Source: Foliimonas ilicis (GTDB lineage Bacteria > Pseudomonadota > Alphaproteobacteria > Rhizobiales > Rhizobiaceae). Taken from it: a stretch of 64,000 bases of DNA. Position numbers and translations under genes: made by a program. The DNA lies in contig NZ_JBDUUH010000018.1 of the NCBI RefSeq assembly GCF_039939195.1, forward strand, positions 1-64,000, read 5' to 3'. Within the stretch, counting starts at the first letter, position 1. Every line of letters begins with the position of its first letter. Of the stretch, positions 44,769-53,260 are shown piece after piece. A model generated the notes under the pieces. The model worked only from the letters and a program-made list of their open reading frames with translations, was not told the DNA's origin and made no database searches.

Positions 44769-45726
44769 AGTCTTCACCAAAAAACAACTAGCGCTCTCAG
44801 AACTGCGTCACGAAATAGGCAGTAGGTTTGATCTGTTTATTTGCGCTGCAAGTTATGAGGGAAGGTGTCTGTCCGCTCCCATGAGCGTCGAGGACGGGCG
44901 TTTCAAAAAGGTCATTATTCTCAAGAACGAGGACGTCGCCGATCCAGGTGCTGAAAACGCCAAGCGTTTGGTGGAACACTTTAAACTAAGCGGCGCGTCG
45001 GTTGTAACCATCACAAAGAGCATCGCTATCCGAACTGCCGATCAGATCGCAAAGCAAATTGACAGCTGCCAGCCTATTGCAGCTGCGAAAATTTGTGTTG
45101 ATACAACCTGCATGACGCACGAGGCACTGCTTATTCTCTTATCTCTTCTACGCCATATTTTTGCGGACCAGTTCTCCCACATCCGGTTCTTGTATGTCCC
45201 CGCCAAGGAATATGACCCCGGCACACCAGATGCCGAAAAATGGCTCTCGCGTGGCATAAAGGATGTTAGATCGGTCCTTGGGTATCCTGGCAAACTTCTG
45301 CCTTCCCGCAGAAACCGCCTTTTGGTGCTCGTTGGATTTGAAGTTAACCGAACAAGCAGCCTCATAAATGTATATGAGCCGGCAAGCCTGCAGCTTGGAT
45401 ATGGAAGCGACGCGCTCAACCCGGAACACCAGAGGGTAAATAGACAAAAATTTGACAGGCTGGTCGAGATGCATCCTCTCGCCGGAAGCTTCGAGTTTTC
45501 TCCTGCAGACGCCTACTCTGTCAGAGACGCGATTTTGAAGGACGCGTACCAGCACAGCGACCTAAATCTAATTGTGGCTCCAATGAACACCAAAATTTCC
45601 ACTGTTGGAGCGGCTCTTGCTGTAATGGAGCGACCTGAAATTCAACTCTGCTACGCTTCAGCTAGCACATATAATTCAGAAAATTACTCTTTACCAGACG
45701 ATCGTGTCATCTCCTTTACCGTTTGA
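44758..45726 (+). CDS. Unknown protein with two Rossmann-like halves, last gene of the conflict operon
   Basis: A 322-aa protein with no family I can name. AAGGAG lies 9 bases before the ATG at 44758. Two halves show similar alternating strands and helices. The first has FDLFICAASYEGRCLSAPMS, VIILKN, ASVVTITKS and KICVDTTCMTHEALLILLSL; the second has LLVLVGFEVNRTSSLINVYE, PASLQLGYG and LIVAPMNTKISTVGAALAVM. The D-T-T and P-M-N-T-K turns before a helix recall ligand-binding Rossmann folds such as CARF-type sensors, but the match is by eye. It may be the effector or a nucleotide sensor. It overlaps the ATPase gene by 11 bases and ends the operon. Confidence 0.7.
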   Translation: MMNKVFTKKQLALSELRHEIGSRFDLFICAASYEGRCLSAPMSVEDGRFKKVIILKNEDVADPGAENAKRLVEHFKLSGASVVTITKSIAIRTADQIAKQIDSCQPIAAAKICVDTTCMTHEALLILLSLLRHIFADQFSHIRFLYVPAKEYDPGTPDAEKWLSRGIKDVRSVLGYPGKLLPSRRNRLLVLVGFEVNRTSSLINVYEPASLQLGYGSDALNPEHQRVNRQKFDRLVEMHPLAGSFEFSPADAYSVRDAILKDAYQHSDLNLIVAPMNTKISTVGAALAVMERPEIQLCYASASTYNSENYSLPDDRVISFTV

Positions 45727-45951
45727 TTGCGGTTTGCGGATCTGTCGCACACTTTAATCTTGGTTTTGACTGTCGTGCGCTTGCATAGCACGCCTCGGAA
45801 AGCGTCCTTTTCCAGGACTTTGTAGTAGAGGCAAAATGCTCGGCCACTTGGCCATAATACAGCAGTTAGATGCGATCGCCACCAGGCCGTTGTGGTCTAG
45901 ATTGCCGGAGCGGAGTGACTGCGATCATGCTGCGCCAATTGAACCTTTGCA

Positions 45952-46791
45952 TCATTGCCCGAGATATTCCGCCGGAGAACCACAGAAATCGGGGTTTCGT
46001 GCGAGCGCACGTAGCAAAGCCGGCCGCCAATCATTCAGCCCGAAGGAGTTTGCAAGGCTGCCGGCGCAACGTACAAGATACTCCGAAAACATTGCGCTCC
46101 CGATTTCATGGAACATCAGTATTGCAGCACGCTGCTCAGATAGGAACTTGTTGATCTGGCCTTTGTATCTGTCATTCAGTTTGAGGCGGTCGAGCTGGAA
46201 CTGCAACTTGGCCGCCAGTGCGCCACCGATGAGTTCGGCTTCGATCCAATAGCTGACCTGAAGCGTTCCTCCCTCGAAAGCGACATTAGCTCGGAGGAAT
46301 TCGACATCCGGTAGTTCCTGAAAGTATGCGTGGATCAGGCTTGAACCGCTTGCTTGCCCAAGCCCGGGAACGACCGTACGTTTCGCATTATTGCACGGGC
46401 TACAGCTGGGGATCAGATTACGGGGATAAATTGCCAGTTCGCCGAACACACTTCGAGGCAGGTAGTGATCTAGATCGCGTGGCTCTCCAAACCCGCAGTA
46501 GGGACACTGGTTCGTCGACGCGAGGATACGCTCCCGAAGCGAAACTAGCCGGCCGCCGACTTGGACTTGATCATAAGCGAAGTATAGGGGTGGGCGGGCG
46601 ACATTAAGAGTCGCTGGTGTAAGATCGGCATGGGGTTGACCAGCCAAAACCTCGTAGAGCTGATAAACGACATGAATCGCGGTTCGCTCCGCCGCAGAAA
46701 GCGCATAGACCGCCGTCCCGTTGACGAGGGTCAACGCCCTGTCCAGGGCTTGGTCGAGATCACCAAGCTCTTGAGGCGGAAGTGTCCACAT
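45952..46791 (-). CDS. HNH endonuclease, Septu PtuB-like
   Basis: A 279-aa HNH nuclease. The zinc-finger/HNH core is ASTNQCPYCGFGEPRDLDHY, then LPRSVFGELAIYPRNLIPSC and SPCNNAKRT: two Cys pairs, the DLDHYLPRS catalytic His and the N-A-K ending. It begins 1 bp after the stop of an AAA ATPase with an ABC-like core. An ATPase followed by an HNH protein is the layout of Septu (PtuA-PtuB) anti-phage systems, in which the nuclease degrades DNA when the ATPase is triggered. It converges with the preceding operon across 225 bp. Confidence 0.88.
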   Translation of the reverse strand: MWTLPPQELGDLDQALDRALTLVNGTAVYALSAAERTAIHVVYQLYEVLAGQPHADLTPATLNVARPPLYFAYDQVQVGGRLVSLRERILASTNQCPYCGFGEPRDLDHYLPRSVFGELAIYPRNLIPSCSPCNNAKRTVVPGLGQASGSSLIHAYFQELPDVEFLRANVAFEGGTLQVSYWIEAELIGGALAAKLQFQLDRLKLNDRYKGQINKFLSEQRAAILMFHEIGSAMFSEYLVRCAGSLANSFGLNDWRPALLRALARNPDFCGSPAEYLGQ

Positions 46792-46792
46792 G

Positions 46793-48409
46793 TCAGGTCC
46801 GTTTATCGGCGAGCTTGGTCATAACGAAAGCCCTTGCCTGCAGGCTCAGACCTCGATCGAAGAGGCCCTCGATCTGGTCGAGAGTTAGGCCTGCTTCCAC
46901 CAGGCGGGCAAGCACTTGGTGGAAGTCGGTGGCGTCGGCCGTCAGTCCAAAAACCTCGTTTGTAATTTCTCCGATGCTCTCCCCGTATGTTTCAATCTTC
47001 GGGCCCGATATGCGCGTCTCGCTTCCGGAACGGCGGATGATAGCCGTATGTCTCGAAAGCGTTTCCTGCGCCACTACGGGTGAATGGGTAGCTATCACAG
47101 CGAACGCATCGTTGTGCCGAAGAACTGTTCTAGTGGCGTGCATAAAAGCTGCGAGCAGTGGGGGGTGGAGATGTGTCTCTGGCTCATCAATGAGGACGAT
47201 CGATTTTGGCTCAGTAAATGCCACAAGGGACGCAACGGCGTGCATAACGATCTTATGTCCTGTACTCCATACTTTGAACCATGGGACAGCATACGCGGTG
47301 ATTGATCCCCCTGGGTTCGCTCCGAGATCAGCAAACGATGTGTCAGTCGCCAAAATCTCGCAAACCTGATTGAAAAGATCGACCCGACCGATCTCGCTTA
47401 TGCGTGCTACAATCTTACCAAACTCGGCCGCGAGTGCTTCGCTTGTCTTGAGAATGACCAGCTCTTGCCGATCGAGATCGTGAGCTTGAATCGGCATGCC
47501 ATTGACGTCTCCAACGCCCTCAGCACGGCGCACCTCTTGGGGGATGTCCCGAAGGCCACAGTAATGATAGCGGCCGATTCCCTGCTCTAATTCATCGGCG
47601 ATTTGCTTTCGATCGCGATGGTCCACGCCTGGCAGCTGAAACACATCGAAGGCGCTGAAAGCAATGTTGATGATCCGCGTGAAGCCGATTCCAGGCGGAT
47701 CGATTCTACCTAGCGCCTGCAAAGTTTCTGTTCCGCGCTCGCGCTGGGAGGCGTGCAACACCCGTGCAAGCCGTGACAACAATGTGCTCTTTCCGGAACC
47801 ATTTCTTCCAATTAAAACAGTTACTCGATCGGGTAACGCGGCGGAAGATGCCGACCACTGTAAGAAACTGTCTGGCGCTTTGAAATTCAAGCTCAATGGA
47901 TCTCGCCAACCGGTCACATGAAAGGAAATTTCGAGGCCAAGGCGAGCAACTCGATTGTAGTCGCGCTGGAGGAGGATTGCCGCATCTTGGCGAAAACTGT
48001 TCCATTGAACCTCTCGCAGCACCGAGGTCGTCCAGCCCTTTTCATTAGAAAATGTCTCAGCGTGTGCAGGAAAGGCAATAGCATCCTGAAGACCGCGCAA
48101 TATTTCTGTTCGAAGTTCGTCGGGCAAGCTTGCGAGGCGCTCGTAGTAGTCGAGCTCTTGGCCAAGAGAAATGAAGTCGTCGCCAAGCGGCGTAAGCGGG
48201 CCGGGTTCGAGCTGTAGGCCGTCCCCGTCGGTCTGGCCACGCCGGAGGATTTTCACGGTACCAATACGTCCGGTGAATTCGGGCAAAGCCACATAGAGGT
48301 GGTACTGAGTCAAAAAATTAAAGTCGTTCCAGCGGTCCTGCTGGAGCGCAATGCCTTGAAAGCTCTGCGGATCATCACGGGACGGAGGGAAGACTAAGAA
48401 TTCTGTCAT
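46793..48409 (-). CDS. AAA ATPase, Septu PtuA-like
   Basis: A 538-aa OLD/ABC-type ATPase. Walker A is VLIGRNGSGKSTLLSRLARV near residue 210, and the signature/Walker B region is KSIVLIDEPETHLHPPLLAA with an H-loop in FAVIATHSPVVAQETLSRHT. The N-terminal 190 residues are an unknown region and may sense the trigger. Such ATPases in defence loci hold a nuclease silent until NTP or phage signals change. The HNH gene follows at once and the HEPN-motif gene precedes by 26 bp, making a three-gene minus-strand operon. Confidence 0.88.
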   Translation of the reverse strand: MTEFLVFPPSRDDPQSFQGIALQQDRWNDFNFLTQYHLYVALPEFTGRIGTVKILRRGQTDGDGLQLEPGPLTPLGDDFISLGQELDYYERLASLPDELRTEILRGLQDAIAFPAHAETFSNEKGWTTSVLREVQWNSFRQDAAILLQRDYNRVARLGLEISFHVTGWRDPLSLNFKAPDSFLQWSASSAALPDRVTVLIGRNGSGKSTLLSRLARVLHASQRERGTETLQALGRIDPPGIGFTRIINIAFSAFDVFQLPGVDHRDRKQIADELEQGIGRYHYCGLRDIPQEVRRAEGVGDVNGMPIQAHDLDRQELVILKTSEALAAEFGKIVARISEIGRVDLFNQVCEILATDTSFADLGANPGGSITAYAVPWFKVWSTGHKIVMHAVASLVAFTEPKSIVLIDEPETHLHPPLLAAFMHATRTVLRHNDAFAVIATHSPVVAQETLSRHTAIIRRSGSETRISGPKIETYGESIGEITNEVFGLTADATDFHQVLARLVEAGLTLDQIEGLFDRGLSLQARAFVMTKLADKRT

Positions 48410-48435
48410 TGGGTAAGATGCTCTCCAACAGGTGC

Positions 48436-49490
48436 TTACGCGAGTGGCTGCAAAAGCGCGAGAGTGCGATTCAGTGTTTCGATCTGTCGTCCTTGAAACT
48501 CACCAAGCAAGAATGGTAAGCGCAGATTGATCTTGTCATCCCGCCCAAAAAACAACGTGCGGTTCACATAGCGGTCGAAACGGCCGCCGGTCATGTCGGG
48601 AAACAGAACAAACTTTTCAACTGCGACGCCTCCTTCGAGGTGTTCGTAGGCCTTGGGCATGTCGTCCAGTAATCCATCGTGGATGATGTGATTGCGCAAC
48701 GTCTCGACCACCGTCATGAATTCGCATGTTTCAAACAATGTGCCCGCCGCGTTGTTGAAACTGACCCGCTTGCGGTCCCCAAACTGCATACTTCCACTCG
48801 AGAGCTTCGGGTAACGAGCGAAATCCTGGCTCAGATGTTCTGCCTCGAAGGCCACCTTGACGGTATAGTCGAGCAAGCTATGGAGCCTTATGAAAATGAA
48901 CCCAAGGAAGGCAAAAAGCTTCGTTGTCACTGGCGAAGTCGAATACCGAATCCCGTCTTCGTGTTTCATCGGCGGATAGAAAAAACTCTCCATATTGAAG
49001 GCGAAATAAAATTCGCCCAAGATCTGCTCGACTTCCTTTGTACATTCCTGGATGGATGCAACAAGGTGCTGGCAGTCATAAAGATAAAGGAAGCGATGGA
49101 TCTCTGGAAAATCTTTCGTCTCACGCAGGAACGTTCGAACAGCTCACGCGTCAAATTCGCCTCAGAATTATGTCCCGCCATGCTCGCGAACTGAGGCACG
49201 GCATAGACAAGACGTGTGTAATCAACTCCCTTCATGATCGCCTCTTTCAAGGCCTCATGTAAGCGGACACACACATCCTCGATGTCGTAAAGATGGCTAC
49301 CTCCGGAAAGCCTCCACACCCCCTGCGGATCGAACGAAAAATAAGGAATTCCGTCCTTGCGAGGCTGCTGCGATGGAATGCCATCAAGATTGAGGATGGC
49401 GGTATCGACGTCGATCAAATCAGTACCTTTCCACCTTATCGGGCCGTCGGTCGTAGAATTGTGAGGTTCAGTCGAACTGTGGTTTCCCAT
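48436..49490 (-). pseudogene. HEPN-motif protein upstream of the Septu-like pair, split by a frameshift
   Basis: Two frames together read one protein. The first starts at 49490 (MGNHSSTEPHNSTTDGPIRW) and is good through ASMAGHNSEANLTRELFE. The second is good from RTFLRETKDFPEIHRFLYLY, about 49140, through CQHLVASIQECTKEVEQIL to the stop at 48436. The switch lies near 49125-49150. Late in the protein VVETLRNHIIHDGLLDD contains RN-x3-H, the HEPN ribonuclease motif. HEPN proteins are frequent in defence and toxin loci. If the frameshift is real the gene is dead; it could also be a sequencing error or programmed shift. Confidence 0.7.
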
Positions 49491-49720
49491 GGCCGCCTTC
49501 TAACCGATCGAAGGTTCAAATCCCGTCAAAGTGCCGGACCTAACGTCGGACATTGATAGTCGGCGAAACATGCCGGATATCTATCGAAGCGTATTGCTGC
49601 CGTCAAAGAACAGCGTGTTCAGGACGGCATCTGGGTCTCGAAACGTGATCCTTGGGGCCGAATTTGTCGAGAGCAAGATAGTTCCTCGGACGCCAGGCCC
49701 GCTCAGCATCAGGCTGGCGA

Positions 49721-50665
49721 TCATTGCCGTGCCTCGCGTGCATGGTCGTACAACCGCGCGCAAGCCTCATCCATGGCAGACCTCGCGGTCGCGTCCGATG
49801 GCGGCGCGACTGGCCATTTCCCCTCTGGGTCTATCCAGGCCTTGATGAAGTCAGAGAGGATTTCTAGTGCCGCGCTATCATCGGCCAAGCCGAACCCCGC
49901 CATGGCGTCGTCGATTCGCGCAGCCACCGCGGGATACATCTCGGTATCCTGGGTTCGCGTGTCTTCGTAAATTGCCACCCAGACCAAGCCCAGTCCCGCG
50001 GCAATCGCCCGGCGCTCGAGCTCGATCTCGTCTTGCGAAGGCTTTTCACCTGGTTGACGCCCTAGGTCGGCGGCGAGTCCGCCGATCACATAGCACGTTG
50101 CAAAGCGGTCCGCTTCCCTCTCCTCGTCGCGGCTTTGTTGCGCCGTCCAGGCCCGATCATTGTGGCCAGAAGCGATATGACCGACTTCATGTGCAAGGAT
50201 CCATTCGATCGCCCGAAAGAAGAATACGTCGCCAGCGACCAACCTGTCAGACTGGAGGTCGGGTTTCGGGAAGTAGGTGTTCCATCGGTGGCCCCGCGGC
50301 CTGGCCAGCGCCCTCGCCTCGTGGATGAAATGGAAACCGAGTTCCGCCTCCGACCCTTCCACGAAATCCAAGCGAGCCTGCCCGGAGCGACGGGCGTTGA
50401 ACATCGCTGCACACAAGCGGCCGACACCCTGCGACATGGCCCAGAGGCTGGCAATTCCGTGCCAGTCCGCCGTTACCGAGGCCTCACTTGGCTTGCACTT
50501 GAAAAGCATCGATGAGTGCTCCTCGGTGAAGTCCAGCTTAGGAGGAAGATTAGCGCTCGACGCTGCGACAATTCTATCGAAGGTCGCTTGGATTCTTGCT
50601 TCATAGCCAATGAAGAGGTCTGAAAAATTCGGCAGCGTGTCGCCCGCAAATGTCCCATCTTCCAT
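49721..50665 (-). CDS. HEVGH zinc metalloprotease (peptidase U49/Lit-like)
   Basis: A 314-aa protein with the zinc motif in FRAIEWILAHEVGHIASGHN (HExxH) and a downstream Glu ligand in DEEREADRFATCYVIGG. HExxH with EREAD about 25 residues later is the arrangement in U49/Lit-type suicidal proteases; Lit cleaves EF-Tu during phage infection. The N-terminal half is an unknown region. It is the last gene of a four-gene operon, 17 bp after the phosphatase. A toxic effector role is my inference; a housekeeping peptidase is less likely in this context. Confidence 0.75.
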   Translation of the reverse strand: MEDGTFAGDTLPNFSDLFIGYEARIQATFDRIVAASSANLPPKLDFTEEHSSMLFKCKPSEASVTADWHGIASLWAMSQGVGRLCAAMFNARRSGQARLDFVEGSEAELGFHFIHEARALARPRGHRWNTYFPKPDLQSDRLVAGDVFFFRAIEWILAHEVGHIASGHNDRAWTAQQSRDEEREADRFATCYVIGGLAADLGRQPGEKPSQDEIELERRAIAAGLGLVWVAIYEDTRTQDTEMYPAVAARIDDAMAGFGLADDSAALEILSDFIKAWIDPEGKWPVAPPSDATARSAMDEACARLYDHAREARQ

Positions 50666-50682
50666 GACTTACTGCTCCTGGG

Positions 50683-51414
50683 TTATTTCTGGGGCGCTGT
50701 GCTCCGCACATAAAAATTGGTCGATCCACCATCGTCCAGCAAGATTTCGGACGGCTCCTCGGCGGAAAGCCATAATTGTAGCACGCTACGGTCATCTCGC
50801 TCTGGAGCAGTTGACTGGCCGCCGCCAAGGAAGGCTTCCTGCTCGCTTTCGGTTAATTCCGCCCAGAAGCCATCGGTGGCAAGAAGAAGCGTGCCACTGG
50901 CCTTCTTTTCCACGAGAACGTCTGGGGCCATGAACTCCCTGGAACGAAAACTCTGGGTGAGAAGGTGCCTCGTGGTGGATCTTGCAATGGCATCGAGAGG
51001 CGTGTCCGCTAGGGGGTTTGCAAGGGTATGTGGCTTGACTTGCCAGTGTACTTGGCCGTCTTGCCTGCCAAGAAGGCAATCTCCGGAGTGGAGGACCGTC
51101 AAGGAGCCTTTGTCCGTTACGTGAAAGAGGATAATGCTGGCGGAACCCCTCGGAAACGATTTGCGAAGGGCTTGATGAATCTCCCGGAGCTTGGCTTGCA
51201 TGAGCTCGTGGCGCCATGCATCGTCGGTTCCGGCAAACCAGTCGACGACAGCTTCGACAATTGCCCGTGCATATCCCCCGTTGTTCGAGCCGGTCGTGGC
51301 GCCATCAGCCACAATAGCAAGAAATTCGCCATGTCTTCCCGCGATCCCCCCATGGTCGCGATTGTCGTCGGTGCGCGTTCCTTTTTGGCTCAACCACCGG
51401 GCGTCGATTTTCAT
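50683..51414 (-). CDS. PP2C-family serine/threonine phosphatase
   Basis: A 243-aa PP2C-like phosphatase. Metal-binding acids are in KGTRTDDNRDHGGIAGRHGE and FLAIVADGATTGSNNGGYAR; LTVLHSGDCLLGRQDG matches the GD box, and TLLLATDGFWAELTE the DGxW box. It removes phosphate from protein Ser/Thr. No kinase gene is beside it, which is unusual, so its target may be the nucleotidyltransferase or protease products or a modified host protein. Its start overlaps the nucleotidyltransferase stop by 4 bases. Confidence 0.85.
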   Translation of the reverse strand: MKIDARWLSQKGTRTDDNRDHGGIAGRHGEFLAIVADGATTGSNNGGYARAIVEAVVDWFAGTDDAWRHELMQAKLREIHQALRKSFPRGSASIILFHVTDKGSLTVLHSGDCLLGRQDGQVHWQVKPHTLANPLADTPLDAIARSTTRHLLTQSFRSREFMAPDVLVEKKASGTLLLATDGFWAELTESEQEAFLGGGQSTAPERDDRSVLQLWLSAEEPSEILLDDGGSTNFYVRSTAPQK

Positions 51415-52124
51415 TGTGCGGGGTCATCCGCACAATGGCTTATCGAGACAAACCTCTCCCGGACGATTTCTACACGACCGGCGGGCCCGCGGATATTGCC
51501 ATCGAGGAAATCGTCGAAGTCACCTTGGTCAAGGAGTGCACGAAACTGTCCGGCGATGAAATTTCGAACGTCGTTGTCGGCCGCCGTGACCTCGGCAAGG
51601 AGCTCCTCCCTGCCGTCGACAATAAGGAGGATGTCTTCAGCGTCACGGCTCATGATTAAGTCGCCATTTCCCCTTCCGGCATAGGCTTCGAGCTTCGTCG
51701 CAAGAAACATTGGCGGCGTCAGGATCCGGATCGTAAGGTCTTCCGAGAGCTGGTAGTGCTGTGCCGTCTCGATTCCACTCGCATACCATCGATTTCCGAA
51801 TCCGAGGATAGCCGGATCATCCGGCATGAAGTCGACCGTGAGCTTGCCGAGACGCATACGGCAGATCACCGCCTCGTCAGCGGCCTCCATGAAGCCCCGG
51901 TGTCGAAGCTCTTCCTGGAGCTGTGCCCAAGCGGGAAGGCCCGCCAAGGCAACGATCAGGTCGATGTCGTCTGTGGCACGCACATCCTCGAGCGTGACCG
52001 GATCAGTGATGAATAGCGCGGTCGTGCATCCCCCAACGAAGACCAGGCGCGAGCGGAGGTCTTCGCCAAGGGCCGAGGCAACGGCTTTCATCATTTCCAG
52101 CAGTTGAGCGCGGATCGCTGTCAT
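51411..52124 (-). CDS. AbiEii-like nucleotidyltransferase
   Basis: A 237-aa protein with a minimal polymerase-beta-type nucleotidyltransferase core: RLVFVGGCTTALFITDPV (the GG turn) and DVRATDDIDLIVAL (Asp-x-Asp), then MRLGKLTVDFMPDD and PPMFLATKLEAYAGRGNGDL, with RDAEDILLIVDGR. This is the AbiEii/DUF6036 pattern, the toxin half of type IV toxin-antitoxin abortive-infection pairs. It overlaps the upstream regulator gene by 4 bases and the phosphatase gene by 4 bases. Confidence 0.85.
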   Translation of the reverse strand: MTAIRAQLLEMMKAVASALGEDLRSRLVFVGGCTTALFITDPVTLEDVRATDDIDLIVALAGLPAWAQLQEELRHRGFMEAADEAVICRMRLGKLTVDFMPDDPAILGFGNRWYASGIETAQHYQLSEDLTIRILTPPMFLATKLEAYAGRGNGDLIMSRDAEDILLIVDGREELLAEVTAADNDVRNFIAGQFRALLDQGDFDDFLDGNIRGPAGRVEIVRERFVSISHCADDPAQ

Positions 52125-52690
52125 TTGCGCATGATCCTTGACTTGAGGTGGTCGGTGGCGAGACCAACTTCCCGCTGGTTCCCGAGCCGGATCGCATCGA
52201 CCAACGCGAGGTACTCATAGAGTGCGTCGTCCTTCAAAACCGCGTCCGGCACGGTCTTGAAGAGCGGCTCCACCGCCTGCCCCATCTCCCTTCCGCTGGC
52301 ATAGGGCCAAACGTAGTTGTACGTCCCGCCGCTGATCAGGAGTTCCGTGAGCATAGGTGCTGCGAAGACAGTCGGTATGCCGCGCTGCATTGGCCCAACT
52401 TGGGCGGGGAAGACGAACTTTAGCCCGGTGGTAATGAAGCCGAACAGGTTCCTTCGGCTTGGCCTAGGCTCGTTCTTGCTATTGTCTTTTCGCGCGATGC
52501 CTGATGCGACACTGCGCTTGATCGACTGCGCTATTTCGGTCTTGCTGATCCCGAGTAGCGCCTCTAGGTTCCGAACAGAATATGGGTCTCCCCCCACGGA
52601 TTCCGATCGCAACTGATCAATGCCCTTGGTGAGTTCCTGGTCTTGCAAGCTTACCAGCTTTAGCAGGACGACGATATCTTGGCTCTTCAT
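52121..52690 (-). CDS. Winged-helix regulator, AbiEi-like antitoxin position
   Basis: A 189-aa protein started at MKSQDIVVLLKLVSLQ (52690), with AGAGGA 8 bases upstream; the longer frame to 52723 would start inside the palindromic operator. The N-terminal part (to about 75) is a helix-turn-helix: PYSVRNLEALLGISKTEIAQ, SIKRSVASGIA. The remainder (RRNLFGFITTGLKFVFPAQV, GIPTVFAAPMLTELLISGG) is typical of regulators paired with AbiEii-like nucleotidyltransferases. It probably represses the operon by binding the palindrome at 52695-52724 and may act as antitoxin. Confidence 0.82.
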   Translation of the reverse strand: MKSQDIVVLLKLVSLQDQELTKGIDQLRSESVGGDPYSVRNLEALLGISKTEIAQSIKRSVASGIARKDNSKNEPRPSRRNLFGFITTGLKFVFPAQVGPMQRGIPTVFAAPMLTELLISGGTYNYVWPYASGREMGQAVEPLFKTVPDAVLKDDALYEYLALVDAIRLGNQREVGLATDHLKSRIMRK

Positions 52691-52694
52691 AAAC

Positions 52695-52724
52695 AATGTC
52701 CTCTGTCCTAGGACAGAGGACATT
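52695..52724. promoter_or_regulatory. Perfect 30-bp palindrome, operator of the regulator-NTase-phosphatase-protease operon
   Basis: A gapless palindrome of two 15-base arms centred on CCTAGG at 52707-52712; the inner 16 bases are TCTGTCCTAGGACAGA. It ends 4 bases before the regulator's ATG and covers its ribosome site region, so a bound repressor would block transcription or the message could fold over the start. Repeated GTCC/GGAC elements suggest binding of two dimers. Perfect symmetry over 30 bp is far beyond chance. Confidence 0.85.
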
Positions 52725-53260
52725 TAGCCCGAAGCAATGCGTACTGTCAATCTGTGGACACCGCGCCAAGGATTGATCGTCTGAAGCAAAGAGCTCGATG
52801 TGACTCACACCAATGCATCGCCAAGGTGAAAGCTGGTGATGATCGAGGCGGCAATAATTTTTCCGAATCCATTAAGACCAGATTTCGAGCCGAAGCAATG
52901 CGCCTGGTCATCTCTCGCTGGCACGGCCTCAAATACAATCTACAATCGCGGCAAAGCGGAATGCCATTCAGCTGGAGATAACGCGTACATTTCGCGAGAA
53001 ATTTACCGGAAACCATGAACAGTTTTCGGCTTTCGCTAGGGTGATTGCCACCGCTGTTATGGCATGATGGAACAAAGGTTGGATGACGCCGCCACATGTC
53101 GAACCAAGAAAATCATACAATATCGACACTTCAACCTAATTGACTGTTTTATCGAGATTTCACTCTGCCAAATTACTGTTCAACGGTTCGCATCCCTTCA
53201 AGACCCCAGGCCAGAAAGCAGTTCCCGCAGCGTTTTCGCTGTAATACCAACCCTCATTGA
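52725..53260. other. Spacer between defence operon and IS630 remnant; no gene seen
   Basis: No frame over 120 codons has a start, ribosome site or family features. The first 20 bases downstream of the palindrome would hold the operon's -35 region on the minus strand. The rest is of moderate GC with no clear repeats. It is probably degraded DNA at the island boundary. Confidence 0.4.

Noticed and set aside
49494..49535. tRNA-like stretch with CTTCTAAC and GGTTCAAATCCCG, resembling the 3' half of a tRNA
   Set aside because: The anticodon and T stems do not pair and no 5' half is present; at best a degraded attachment-site remnant.
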